64,000 nt of DNA from assembly GCA_014337915.1 (NCBI GenBank), contig QUBU01000016.1, positions 1 to 64,000 of the forward strand, written 5' to 3'. The notes beneath the pieces were generated by a model that ran no database searches, was not told where the DNA came from, and saw nothing but the letters and a program-made list of their open reading frames with translations. Below, one piece after another: positions 27,832-36,275 of the stretch. Position 1 is the stretch's first letter. Each line of letters opens with the position of its first letter. The position numbers were made by a program, and so were the translations under genes. The stretch is from Gammaproteobacteria bacterium (GTDB lineage: Bacteria > Pseudomonadota > Gammaproteobacteria > Steroidobacterales > GCA-2729495).

Positions 27832-28209
27832 ATGGAGCACCGCTGCGGCAACCGCCGCCCGCTGCACGCACTGGTGGTGTTGCATACGGCGAACGGCATC
27901 CCGGTACGGGGACACACGCGCGAGGTCAGCATCAGCGGCATGTTCGTGGCTGTCGATTCGAAACCGTTCGGCACCAACAGCGTCATCGACATCGAGCTCA
28001 CGGTGCCCGGCATGAGCGGGCTGCGCACCTACCGCTGGCAAGGCATGGTGGTGCGTCGGACCGGTGACGGCATCGGCCTGATGTTCGACCGGCTGCGTCC
28101 ACCCGCCATCGGCCGGCTCATGGCCATCGCCGACATGGAGGACGCCGAACTGCCGCCACGCGTTACGCCGCTGCACCATGCCGGCGGGCGGCTGGCACCG
28201 CCCCACTGA
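27832..28209 (+). CDS. PilZ-domain protein
   Basis: The 125-residue single-domain protein has the c-di-GMP-binding R-x3-R (R-C-G-N-R, near the N-terminus) and a D/E-x-S-x2-G type motif (E-V-S-I-S-G), so it probably binds cyclic di-GMP, although Glu replaces the usual Asp. The rest is a beta-barrel with V-V-R-R-T-G-D-G-I-G-L-M-F. A GTG at 27820 is an equally possible start and adds four residues. It follows the DUF2934 gene closely. Its effector target is unknown. The gene is convergent with the TonB receptor gene. Confidence 0.85.
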   Translation: MEHRCGNRRPLHALVVLHTANGIPVRGHTREVSISGMFVAVDSKPFGTNSVIDIELTVPGMSGLRTYRWQGMVVRRTGDGIGLMFDRLRPPAIGRLMAIADMEDAELPPRVTPLHHAGGRLAPPH

Positions 28210-28234
28210 GGCGGCGCTGCGCCGCAGGGTCCGC

Positions 28235-30571
28235 TCAAAACCGCCAGGCCAGGCCGAAGTTCGGGACGAGCCGCGGCCAGTAGTCGACGTCGCGATCCAG
28301 CGTCGCGGCGGAGCCGCTGCCCTGCACCTCGTAGCTGGTGCAGCAGGGATTGCGCCGCGCCAGCGCATTGGTCATCTCAAAGAATACCTCAAGGGTGCTG
28401 GCCGGCAGCGAGTAGCGGCGCAGCACCCGGAGATCGACGCTGTTGTAGGCGCTGAAGCGCGCGGCATTGCGCGGGCCGGGGTCGGCGACCGCGAGGCCGC
28501 TGCCCGGGTCGATGACGAGACCCAGGGTCGTGGTGGGCCAGCCGCTGTGGTAGCTGTCGGTCAGCGTGAACTCCCAGTGCTGGCCGGCATAGCGCAACCC
28601 GGCGTTGACGCTGTGGCGCTGGTCCCAGCTGCGCGGCACTTCGCGGCCTTCGATGTCGTCGGTGACCCGCGACCAGGCATAGCCCAGCCACCAGGACCAG
28701 GGCCCGGTACCGCGGAAGCGCAGCAGTGCCTCCACGCCGTGCGCCCGGCTGTCCTGCGGGGCCACCCGCACCCGGTCGGGCTGCAGTTCCGGCAACAGCT
28801 GCAGCGGGTCGTACAGGTTCTCGAAATGCGGGCTGACCTGCGCGTAGTCCTTGCTGTAGGCCTCGATGCGCAGCTCCAGTCCCCCGGCCAGCAGCTGCTC
28901 CAGGCTCACGATGAAATGATCGGCCCGCTGCGGCTCGTAGAAGGTGTCGACGCCATCCTCGACCTGCAGCTCGTTGACCGCCTGGGACTGCCAGAACCGG
29001 CCCCAGGCCAGCCGCAGGCGGCTGCGCGGCGAGAGGTCGTACAGCAGGTTGAGGCGCGGGGAGACCTCATGCGGCCCGCTCACGTCGTCGTAGGTCTGGT
29101 CATCCCAGCGCAGGCCGAGCTCGGCGCTCAGCCGCTCCGTCAGCCGCAGGCGGCCGGTGGCATAAAGCGCGGCCTGGTGGCCTTCGGGCGAGGGCCGCAG
29201 GTCGCGCTGCACGCTGCTGCCGGCATCGCCGGGGAACGGCCAGCCGGGCAGGTAGGCCACAGCGCTGCGGTAGCGATACCTGCCATGGGATTCGCGGTAC
29301 TCGGCACCCAGGCGGCCGTAGAGGCGCTCACCGCGGTGTTCGACATCGAGACGGGCCAGCACCACGTCGAGGTCACGATCGTCCTGCAGGTTGCCGAGCT
29401 GCTGGCCGGGCTTGTCCAGCGTGCCGGAGCGGCGGCTCTCGATATGGGTGAGTGCCAGCAGCAGCCGGCTCGACAGCTCGTCGGCCCAGTCCTGCTGCCA
29501 GCCGGTCCAGGCATAGCTGTTCTGGTACCGGGCCGAAGTCCGCTCCGTACGGTCGGAGTTGTGGCCACTGATTTCGTCGGTGGAGGACAGCACACCGGCC
29601 AGCAGCGTCGTGCCGGCGCTGACGTCATAGCTGATGCGACCGAGCAGGTCGTAGTAGTCCACGGTGCCGACATCGGCTTCGGCGGCCTCGGCGACCAGGC
29701 CGAGGTTGCTGCGTCGGGCGGAGGCCAGCCACTGGCCGCGGTCGTCGTCGAAGCGCCCGGCGGTGAGCCCGTTGAGGTGGAACAGCGACAGGCCCAGCAC
29801 CGTGTAGCGCTCCTGCGGTGGCTCCAGCGGCCTGATGTCGATGACGCCGCTCATGCGGTCGCCATGGTTGGCGGTGAAGCCACCGGAGGACACATCGATG
29901 GCGCCGATGGCCTCGGCGTCGAACAGGCTGACCGGCGCCAGGAAGTTCTTCAGGTGGAAGGGCTCGTTGAGCGGCAGGCCATCGAACACCATCAGCACCT
30001 CGTCGTACTCGCCGCCGCGCAGGTGCGTCTGCGCCGAGAGCCCCGAGGACGCCGTTCCAGGCAGCCGCTGCACGGCGCGCAGGGGATCGTCGGCGAGTTT
30101 CGGCAGGGCCTGCAGGTCGGCCTGGCTCAGGAACACATGCGGCCCGCTCTCGCTGCCGGCCAGGGCGTAGCGGCTGGTGGTGACGACGATTTCCGACAGA
30201 CCCGGACCCGCAGCCGTCGCGGTTGCCGCAGCTGCCGGTGATGACGTGGCCGCCGTCGCGGTCGCAGCCGGGCCACGGGTCACCGCCCAGGCACCGGGGC
30301 CCACCTCGACCAGTGCCAGGCCGTGCGCGGCGAGGATTTCGCGCACTGCCGCAATACCGCCGCCGGCCGGTTCGGCGAGCACCCGCAGCTGCGGCGCCAC
30401 CAGGTCGCTGCTGAAAATGATATTGAGGCCCTGCGCCTGGAATTCGCGCAGCACTTCCTGCAGCGGCCGCCCGGCCAGCGGCTGTGCCTGCGCGAGCGAC
30501 GCCCACAGCAGCGCTGCTGCAAGCAGGAGCGAATGCCCGCGCGACGGAGCCAAGCCCGAAAAGATCCCCAT
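28235..30571 (-). CDS. TonB-dependent outer-membrane receptor with N-terminal STN signalling domain
   Basis: The 778-residue protein has a signal peptide (residues 1-29) and a secretin/TonB short N-terminal (STN) domain at about 33-98 (L-Q-E-V-L-R-E-F, then I-I-F-S-S-D-L-V). A plug domain follows (E-I-V-V-T-T-S-R-Y, L-R-G-G-E-Y-D-E-V-L-M-V-F-D-G-L-P), then a beta-barrel ending in W-R-F. The STN domain marks receptors that signal through a FecR anti-sigma factor, and fecR- and ECF-sigma-like genes lie immediately upstream on the same strand. The ligand is unknown; such receptors take up siderophores, heme or large glycans. A terminator between fecR and this gene implies a separate promoter, which is the usual target of the sigma factor. 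Confidence 0.9.
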   Translation of the reverse strand: MGIFSGLAPSRGHSLLLAAALLWASLAQAQPLAGRPLQEVLREFQAQGLNIIFSSDLVAPQLRVLAEPAGGGIAAVREILAAHGLALVEVGPGAWAVTRGPAATATAATSSPAAAATATAAGPGLSEIVVTTSRYALAGSESGPHVFLSQADLQALPKLADDPLRAVQRLPGTASSGLSAQTHLRGGEYDEVLMVFDGLPLNEPFHLKNFLAPVSLFDAEAIGAIDVSSGGFTANHGDRMSGVIDIRPLEPPQERYTVLGLSLFHLNGLTAGRFDDDRGQWLASARRSNLGLVAEAAEADVGTVDYYDLLGRISYDVSAGTTLLAGVLSSTDEISGHNSDRTERTSARYQNSYAWTGWQQDWADELSSRLLLALTHIESRRSGTLDKPGQQLGNLQDDRDLDVVLARLDVEHRGERLYGRLGAEYRESHGRYRYRSAVAYLPGWPFPGDAGSSVQRDLRPSPEGHQAALYATGRLRLTERLSAELGLRWDDQTYDDVSGPHEVSPRLNLLYDLSPRSRLRLAWGRFWQSQAVNELQVEDGVDTFYEPQRADHFIVSLEQLLAGGLELRIEAYSKDYAQVSPHFENLYDPLQLLPELQPDRVRVAPQDSRAHGVEALLRFRGTGPWSWWLGYAWSRVTDDIEGREVPRSWDQRHSVNAGLRYAGQHWEFTLTDSYHSGWPTTTLGLVIDPGSGLAVADPGPRNAARFSAYNSVDLRVLRRYSLPASTLEVFFEMTNALARRNPCCTSYEVQGSGSAATLDRDVDYWPRLVPNFGLAWRF

Positions 30572-30647
30572 CTCCCTGCCGGTTCCCGGCCCAGCGTCCG
30601 GCGCTGCGCCGGCAGTTTAGCCGAGTCTGCATCGCCCCCGGCACATG

Positions 30648-30685
30648 AAAAAACGGGCGGCGATCCAGGGGAAGATCGCCGCCCG
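30648..30685 (-). terminator. Rho-independent terminator after fecR-like gene
   Basis: Reading the minus strand, CGGGCGGCGATC and its complement (30685-30674 and 30665-30654) form a perfect 12-bp stem with an 8-nt loop, followed by six T residues (30653-30648). It separates the sigma-FecR transcript from the receptor gene downstream. Confidence 0.92.
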
Positions 30686-30744
30686 CGACACCGGGCGCAA
30701 CCGGATCCGAGCCGTCAGGCGCACGGAGGGAGAGCCACTGCCGG

Positions 30745-31752
30745 TCAATCGCCCGTCTTCGAACGCAGGTGCAGCTGGCCCGGCGCTTCGCTGTACTGCA
30801 GGCTCGTCGTCACCAGCACCGCCGCCAGCGCCTGCTCGGGGCTGAGACCCTGCACCGAGCCGTGCAGCACGACCTCGCGCGCCGCCTGCTCGGCGGCCGG
30901 GGTATCGAACACCAGGTCGCGGCCGGTCTCGCGGCTCACCCAGCGCAGGAACTCGATCAGCGGCTGGTCCTGGATGTCGTACTGCGGCGCCACCGTATGC
31001 ACCCAGTCCCATTCCGGCCCCGAGCGTGACACATGCCCGCGCTGCACCGTGCCATCCGGCGCCAGCGCCACCTGCTCGCCCGCCACGCCCTGCAGCACCT
31101 GCCCGCGAGCGAGCAGCCGCACCTCGCCTTCGCGCACGCGCAGCCGCAGACCCTGGTCCGACAGGCGCGTCTCGTACTGCGTGCCGAGGTGCTCGACGTC
31201 GCCGAAGCGCGTGGCGACGGTGAGCCGCGAAGGAACCGCGCCCAGCGGCCCCGAGTCCAGGTAGAGCGCACCGCGCCGCAGTTCGACGCGATCGGCCGCG
31301 ACGATGGCGAGTTCGCTGTGCTGGTCGAGGCGCAGGTTGATGCCATCGAGGTCCAGCGCCAGGCGCCCGGCCGCACCGGTGCGCAGCCTGCTGCCCGCGC
31401 GCAGGGGTTGTCCGCCGTGGATCCCCGCCCTGGTCGCGAGCCAGCCGGCCCCGGTGGCATCGACCGGGCCATCGATGCGTGCCACCGTCGCCACCACCGG
31501 GCCCGACGGCAGCAACCGCGGAACCACCAGCAGCACGGCCAGGCCCGCCACTGCCGCTGCGGCCGCCAGCGACCACTGCTGGCGCCGACGACGCCGGCGC
31601 CCGTCCACGACGGCACGCCACTCGACTTCCACCACGCCGCGCACCGCCTCGCGCAGGCGCGCATCGGGCTGCGGCCGCGCGCCGCCCTGGCGGATCAGGC
31701 CGGCCAGGCGGCTGTCGTCGCCCCCGCTGTTGCCATCCTGTCGCTCGCTCAT
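30745..31752 (-). CDS. FecR-family anti-sigma factor / sigma regulator
   Basis: The 335-residue protein has an Arg-rich cytoplasmic N-terminal part, one membrane helix (about residues 61-80, just after an R-R-R-R-R-R stretch) and a periplasmic FecR domain with L-R-A-G-S-R-L-R-T-G-A-A-G-R-L-A-L and L-R-V-R-E-G-E-V-R. It would transmit receptor occupancy from the outer membrane to the ECF sigma factor. The C-terminus carries an STN-like segment (I-E-F-L-R-W-V-S-R-E-T-G, V-L-H-G-S-V-Q-G-L-S). The start is 4 bp after the sigma factor stop. An extended ORF upstream is spurious. Confidence 0.88.
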   Translation of the reverse strand: MSERQDGNSGGDDSRLAGLIRQGGARPQPDARLREAVRGVVEVEWRAVVDGRRRRRRQQWSLAAAAAVAGLAVLLVVPRLLPSGPVVATVARIDGPVDATGAGWLATRAGIHGGQPLRAGSRLRTGAAGRLALDLDGINLRLDQHSELAIVAADRVELRRGALYLDSGPLGAVPSRLTVATRFGDVEHLGTQYETRLSDQGLRLRVREGEVRLLARGQVLQGVAGEQVALAPDGTVQRGHVSRSGPEWDWVHTVAPQYDIQDQPLIEFLRWVSRETGRDLVFDTPAAEQAAREVVLHGSVQGLSPEQALAAVLVTTSLQYSEAPGQLHLRSKTGD

Positions 31753-31756
31753 GGGT

Positions 31757-32389
31757 TCATCCTCCCGGCACGCCGCCGGCGATGATCTCCGCGGCACGCG
31801 CGGCGCCAAAAACCTGCTCGATCGCGTCGCGGAACGCCAGCCTGGCCCGCGCCAGCAGCGACTGCGCCGCCGTGGTGCCCACGCCCAGGCGGGCGCCGAT
31901 CTCCTCCACCGACAGGCCCTCGATGTACTTCCACTCCAGCGCATCGCCATAGCGCGCCGGCAGCCGGTCCAGCACCGCGCGCACCAGCGCGCCGGTCTGC
32001 CGCTGGTCGTACTGCTGCTCGGGGCGCTCCTCGTCCGGTGCCTGAATGGCGTCGAGCGCCGCCTGCACCGCCGGGTTGTCCTCGATCAACACCACACGCT
32101 CGCTGTGGCGGCGGTTCTCCCGCAGGTAATCGGCGATCTGGTGGCGGCAGATCTGGCAGATCCAGGTGAACAAGGCAGCCTCCCCGCGATAGGTATCGAG
32201 CCTGCGCATCACCTTGCACAGCGTGGCCTGCACCACTTCCTGGGCCACGTCCACATTGCCGTTGAGCCGCGGCAGCGCGAAGCGGTACAGGCGGGCGAAA
32301 TACTCGTTGAAGAACTCGTTGAACGCCCGCTCGTCGCCAGCCAGCATGCGGCGGAGAAGTAGCTGCTCATCCTGCAAGTCGCGCTCCAC
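31757..32389 (-). CDS. ECF-type RNA polymerase sigma factor
   Basis: The 210-residue sigma-70-family protein has region 2 visible as F-N-E-F-F-N-E-Y-F-A-R-L-Y-R-F-A, V-D-V-A-Q-E-V-V-Q-A-T and L-F-T-W-I-C-Q-I-C-R-H-Q. Region 4 is visible as L-P-A-R-Y-G-D-A-L-E-W-K-Y-I-E-G-L-S-V-E-E-I-G. The start is a GTG with AGGA upstream, and no in-frame ATG fits. The 4-bp gap to the fecR-like gene and the downstream STN receptor indicate a FecI-like surface-signalling system that should activate the receptor gene. Confidence 0.92.
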   Translation of the reverse strand: MERDLQDEQLLLRRMLAGDERAFNEFFNEYFARLYRFALPRLNGNVDVAQEVVQATLCKVMRRLDTYRGEAALFTWICQICRHQIADYLRENRRHSERVVLIEDNPAVQAALDAIQAPDEERPEQQYDQRQTGALVRAVLDRLPARYGDALEWKYIEGLSVEEIGARLGVGTTAAQSLLARARLAFRDAIEQVFGAARAAEIIAGGVPGG

Positions 32390-32583
32390 TCGCTGTCCTG
32401 CTGTCAGGGGTTTAGACGCGGGTATCGGGACGAATCAACCGCGTTGGTGGCATCCCGGCGGCCATCTTTGCATAAGCTGGCGAGTTCCCCCGGTCACGCC
32501 GATTGATCCGGCATGCCGCAAACGTCCAAGCGCCAATGGACATTGAAACTGGCGCCGGCAACGGTTGTGAGGCAAAAAGATTT

Positions 32584-33249
32584 ATGCAGGACTTTCATGA
32601 GGTTGCTGATAACCTGCCCCACCCCGGGCTGGCCTGGGCGTTGCATGGTTGTCCGGACGCGACGCCAGAAGTGGGCTTTTCCGGTCCGCTCGCCCCTGAC
32701 CGCCGGGAACTGGAAGCCTTCATCGGCGCCGCCTTCCGGCGGCAGCACGGCGCCAGCGTGCGCAGCTACCTGCCGCTGCTGGTCAGCCTGCGCGACGCGG
32801 ACGGCGCCCTGGCCGGGGCGGCCGGCTACCGGAATGGCAGCGAGGGGCCGCTGTATCTCGAGCAGTACCTCGCCGGGCCGGTCGAGATGGTCATCGCCCG
32901 CCAGACCGGTGCCGGCGCCGTGGCCCGGGAAACGATCGCCGAGATTGGCAACTTCGCCTGCCGCGACTGCGCCACCGCCACGAAGATGATGGGCGTCCTG
33001 GCGGATCTGCTGCGCGAGCAACGCCACGACTGGGTGGTGTTCACGGCCACCCGCACGGTGCGCGGCATCATGCGCCGCATGGGCCTGCGGCTCGCCGAAC
33101 TCGCCCGCGCCGAGCGCAGTTGCCTGGTCGCCGCGGACGACTGGGGCCGCTACTACGAGCAGGACCCCCGCGTGATGCTGGGCTACGTGCCCTCTTGGGA
33201 TCCCGCGGCCGGGCGCAACACGCCGGGCAGCTGCGCCGGCCACGGCTGA
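32584..33249 (+). CDS. Thermostable-hemolysin (T_hemolysin)-family protein
   Basis: The 221-residue protein has family features including R-R-E-L-E-A-F-I-G-A-A-F, L-Y-L-E-Q-Y-L, R-E-T-I-A-E-I-G-N-F-A, W-V-V-F-T-A-T-R-T-V-R and R-M-G-L near the end. Despite its historical name the family is not proven to lyse cells, and I recall it as having an acyltransferase (GNAT/LuxI-like) fold, so acyl transfer is a possible role. ATG 32584 is chosen. Upstream in-frame starts (32536 and TTG 32503) have A+T-rich, non-coding third positions, and GAGG lies 11 bases upstream. Its stop is 2 bp before the AMP-ligase gene. About 190 bp of A+T-richer upstream DNA should hold the operon promoter. Confidence 0.85.
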   Translation: MQDFHEVADNLPHPGLAWALHGCPDATPEVGFSGPLAPDRRELEAFIGAAFRRQHGASVRSYLPLLVSLRDADGALAGAAGYRNGSEGPLYLEQYLAGPVEMVIARQTGAGAVARETIAEIGNFACRDCATATKMMGVLADLLREQRHDWVVFTATRTVRGIMRRMGLRLAELARAERSCLVAADDWGRYYEQDPRVMLGYVPSWDPAAGRNTPGSCAGHG

Positions 33250-33251
33250 CC

Positions 33252-34754
33252 ATGCCCGCACTGGTGAATGCCCTGCGCGAGGCGCTGGCCGGCTTCCCGG
33301 CCGGCGCACCGGCACTCGTCGACGCCGGCGGAACGCTCAGCGCCAGCACACTGCTCGACCAGGTCGCGCGCGAAAGCCGCTGGCTCGCCAGCTGTGGTGC
33401 ACAGCGTTTCGGGCTGCTGGCCGACAACGGCCGTGGCTGGGCGATCGCCGACCTGGCGCTGCTCGCCGCCGGCCGGCCCTGCATCCCGCTGCCGCAGCAT
33501 TTCGGGCCCGGCCAGCTGCGCCATGCACTGGACAGCGCGGGCGTGGACGCCGTGCTCAGCGATGAACCGCGGCGCCTGCTGGAACTCGAAGCCGGCTTCG
33601 TCGTCCGCGGCCATGGCGCCGGCACCGGCCTGGCGCTGCTGATGCGCGACCGGGAGCAGCAGGCGCCGGTAATCCTGCCGCCCGGCACGCTCAAGGTCAC
33701 CTACACCTCGGGCAGCACGGCGGAACCCAAGGGGGTCTGCCTGGGCGACGCAACACTCGCCGCGGTGGCAACCTCGATCGCCAGCGTCGGCCGCAGGCTC
33801 GGCCTGCGCCGCCACCTCTGCCTGCTGCCGCTGGCCACGCTGCTGGAAAATGTCGCCGGCCTGCATGCGGCCTGGCTCGCAGGGGCTTGCTGCGACCTCG
33901 GTGCGGGCGCGGCTGGCGCCATCGCCCGCGGCTCGCTCACCCCCGGCATCCTGCTCGGAGAGATCGACCGCGCCGCGCCCGAAAGCATGATCCTCGTACC
34001 CGAGCTGCTGCGCATCCTGGAGGCAGCGGCCACCCGGGGCTGGACGGCAGCGGAGGCGAAATTCATTGCCGTGGGCGGCGCCCGGGTCGCCCCCGAGCTG
34101 CTGGAGCGCGCAACCGCAGCGGGGCTGCCGGTGTTCGAGGGTTACGGCCTGAGCGAGTGCGGATCGGTGGTCAGCCTCAACCTGCCGGGCGCCTCGCGTC
34201 CCGGTACCGCAGGCCAGCCCCTGCCGCATGCCGAAGTGCGCGTGGACGAGCACGGCGAAATCCACGTTGCCGGCAGCGTCATGGCCGGTTACGTCGGTGG
34301 TACGGCCTCCACGACCGAAATCGCCACCGGCGATCTCGGCGAACTGGACGAGGCCGGTTACCTGCATATCAGCGGCCGCATCAAGAACCTGCTCATCACC
34401 TCGCTCGGGCGCAACCTGTCGCCGGAATGGATCGAGAGCGAACTGTGCGCCGAACCCGCCATCGGCCAGGCCGTGGTCTTCGGCGAGGCACGTGAGCGCC
34501 TGGTGGCGCTGCTGGCGCCGGCGCGCGCCGATGTGCCCGCGGCAGCGGTGGCGGCCGCGGTCGGCCGCGCCAACCTGCGCCTGCCCGGCTACGCCAGGAT
34601 TTCCCGTCACCACCTGCTGCGCGAACCGCTGACCGCAGCGGCCGGGCTGCTCACTGCGAATGGACGGCCGCGGCGCGAGCGCATCCTCGCCTGCCACGGC
34701 GATCTCATCGACGCACTCTACCTGGAGGACCAACGTGCCCGGCTCCCTGCATGA
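33252..34754 (+). CDS. AMP-forming acyl-CoA synthetase / acyl-AMP ligase-like protein
   Basis: In this 500-residue ANL-superfamily enzyme the P-loop reads Y-T-S-G-S-T-A-E-P-K-G (residues 151-161). Later motifs are Y-G-L-S-E-C-G, T-G-D-L-G-E-L-D-E-A-G-Y-L and H-I-S-G-R-I-K-N-L-L-I-T-S-L-G-R-N-L-S-P. It would adenylate a carboxylic acid and pass it to CoA, a carrier protein or an amine. It is short of the usual 540-560 residues, mainly by a compact C-terminal domain. Position between the T_hemolysin protein and the heme-oxygenase-like protein suggests the activated acyl group is their substrate (inference). Its 3' end overlaps the next gene by 20 bp. Confidence 0.9.
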   Translation: MPALVNALREALAGFPAGAPALVDAGGTLSASTLLDQVARESRWLASCGAQRFGLLADNGRGWAIADLALLAAGRPCIPLPQHFGPGQLRHALDSAGVDAVLSDEPRRLLELEAGFVVRGHGAGTGLALLMRDREQQAPVILPPGTLKVTYTSGSTAEPKGVCLGDATLAAVATSIASVGRRLGLRRHLCLLPLATLLENVAGLHAAWLAGACCDLGAGAAGAIARGSLTPGILLGEIDRAAPESMILVPELLRILEAAATRGWTAAEAKFIAVGGARVAPELLERATAAGLPVFEGYGLSECGSVVSLNLPGASRPGTAGQPLPHAEVRVDEHGEIHVAGSVMAGYVGGTASTTEIATGDLGELDEAGYLHISGRIKNLLITSLGRNLSPEWIESELCAEPAIGQAVVFGEARERLVALLAPARADVPAAAVAAAVGRANLRLPGYARISRHHLLREPLTAAAGLLTANGRPRRERILACHGDLIDALYLEDQRARLPA

Positions 34755-35430
34755 ACGACTGCTGCAGGCGACGCAGCAGGAAAACGCCTTCCTGCTGTCC
34801 GCCGAACCGATCCACGACGCGCTGGCGGGTGTCATCAGCCTGCCGCGCTACCTGGCCTTCCTCGGCGAGGCGTACCAGCACGTGCGCCACACAGTGCCGC
34901 TGCTGATGACCGCGGGCAGCCGCCTGCCGGCGCGCCTCGGCTGGCTGCAGTCGCCGGTGCTCCACTACATCGCGGAGGAAGCCGGGCACGACGAGTGGAT
35001 CCTCAACGACATCCGTGCCGCCGGCGGTGATGCGCAGGCGGTGCGCAACGCCCGGCCGCACCCGGCGACCGACGCGCTGGTGGCCCGGGTTTATGACCAG
35101 GTGCAGCGGCGCAATCCGGTGGGCATCTTCGGCATGGTGCATGTGCTGGAAGGCAGCAGTGCAGCGCTGGCGCTGGACGCCGCCGACCGCATCCAGGCCA
35201 CGCTCGGGCTGCCCGACGCCGCCTTCACCTACCTGCGCAGCCATGGCGAACTCGACCGCGAGCATGTCCAGGACCTGAGGTCGATCCTCGACCGCCTCAG
35301 CGATGCCGACGACCATGCGGCCGTCATCGACTGCGCACGCAGCGTGTACTGGCTGTATGGCCACATGTTCCGGGCCCTGGACAGCATCCAGGTCCCGCTG
35401 GCGGCAGCGCCGCAGGCGCAGACCGCATGA
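34735..35430 (+). CDS. Heme-oxygenase-like (putative di-iron) oxidoreductase
   Basis: The 231-residue all-helical protein resembles the iron-containing redox enzymes with a TenA/heme-oxygenase-like fold. The helix carrying E-E-A-G-H (E82-x2-H85), another with H-V-L-E-G (E139) and G-E-L-D-R-E-H (around D174-H177) supply likely metal ligands, and F-L-G-E-A-Y-Q-H-V-R-H near residue 45 adds further His and Glu. Family members oxidise fatty acids, amino acids or other small molecules with O2 (for example UndA makes 1-alkenes). The GTG start at 34735 is supported by GGAGG seven bases upstream. The gene overlaps the ligase by 20 bp and the SDR by 4. Confidence 0.85.
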   Translation: MPGSLHERLLQATQQENAFLLSAEPIHDALAGVISLPRYLAFLGEAYQHVRHTVPLLMTAGSRLPARLGWLQSPVLHYIAEEAGHDEWILNDIRAAGGDAQAVRNARPHPATDALVARVYDQVQRRNPVGIFGMVHVLEGSSAALALDAADRIQATLGLPDAAFTYLRSHGELDREHVQDLRSILDRLSDADDHAAVIDCARSVYWLYGHMFRALDSIQVPLAAAPQAQTA

Positions 35431-36275
35431 ACCTCGGCCAGGCAAGGGTACTGGTCACCGGTGGCGCCGGCGGCATCGGCGCGGCGATCGCCGCGGAGCT
35501 GCTGGCCGCCAGCGCCCGGGTCATGCTCGCCGACGTGAACGCCGGGGCGCTGGCCGGAGTCGCCTCCAGGCTCGGTGCTGCCGATGGCTGCCTCACCGCG
35601 ATGGTGGCCGATCTCGGCGACACGGCCAGCCGCAACGCGCTCTGCAGCCAGGCCATTGCCTGGGGCGTGAATATCGTGGTGAACAATGCCGGCGTCAGCC
35701 ATTTCGGCCTGCACGACGAGCTGACGCCCGAGCAGATCGGGCAGACGCTGGCCATCAACACGCTGGCGCCGCTGCTGCTGGTGGCCGAGCTGCTGCCGCA
35801 CCTCAAGGCGCAACCGCAAGCGCAGCTGCTCAATATGGGCTCGGTATTCGGCCACATCGGCTACCCGGGCTACGCCGCCTACTCGGCCAGCAAGTTCGCG
35901 CTCCGCGGTTTCAGCGAGGCGCTGCGCCGCGAACTGGCGGAAAGCAGCGTGCGGGTGCACTACCTGGCCCCGCGCGCCACGCGCACACCGCTGAATTCCG
36001 CGGCAGTGACCCGCATGAATGTCGAGCTGAAGGTGGCCATGGACCCGCCCGTGGTGGTTGCCCGTGCCGTGCGCCGCACCCTGCAGCGCGAAACCGCCTC
36101 TGCCGTGATCGGCTGGCCCGAGAAACTCTTCGCGCGGCTGAATGCCCTGCTGCCCGGGATGGTGGATGGCGCCATCCGCCGGCAACTACCCGTGATCCGT
36201 CGCCACGCACAGCGGCCGCAGGCGCCATCCACGGCTGCCGCCTCAATCACAGATCCCAGGAGTCATCCCGCATGA
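35427..36275 (+). CDS. Short-chain dehydrogenase/reductase (pathway gene)
   Basis: The 282-residue SDR has T-G-G-A-G-G-I-G near the N-terminus (cofactor), N-N-A-G-V-S in the centre, a Ser in N-M-G-S-V-F-G and the catalytic Y-S-A-S-K pair. A 50-residue C-terminal tail is rich in Arg and Pro, unlike typical SDRs. It overlaps the preceding gene by ATGA and its own stop overlaps the next gene, so all five genes should be cotranscribed. It probably reduces or oxidises a product of the upstream ligase and oxidase. Substrate unknown. Confidence 0.9.
   Translation: MNLGQARVLVTGGAGGIGAAIAAELLAASARVMLADVNAGALAGVASRLGAADGCLTAMVADLGDTASRNALCSQAIAWGVNIVVNNAGVSHFGLHDELTPEQIGQTLAINTLAPLLLVAELLPHLKAQPQAQLLNMGSVFGHIGYPGYAAYSASKFALRGFSEALRRELAESSVRVHYLAPRATRTPLNSAAVTRMNVELKVAMDPPVVVARAVRRTLQRETASAVIGWPEKLFARLNALLPGMVDGAIRRQLPVIRRHAQRPQAPSTAAASITDPRSHPA

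Noticed and set aside
28178..30241. 687-codon open frame on the plus strand
   Set aside because: It lies antisense to the TonB receptor and has a low-complexity Gln/Ala/Arg composition with no recognisable domain.
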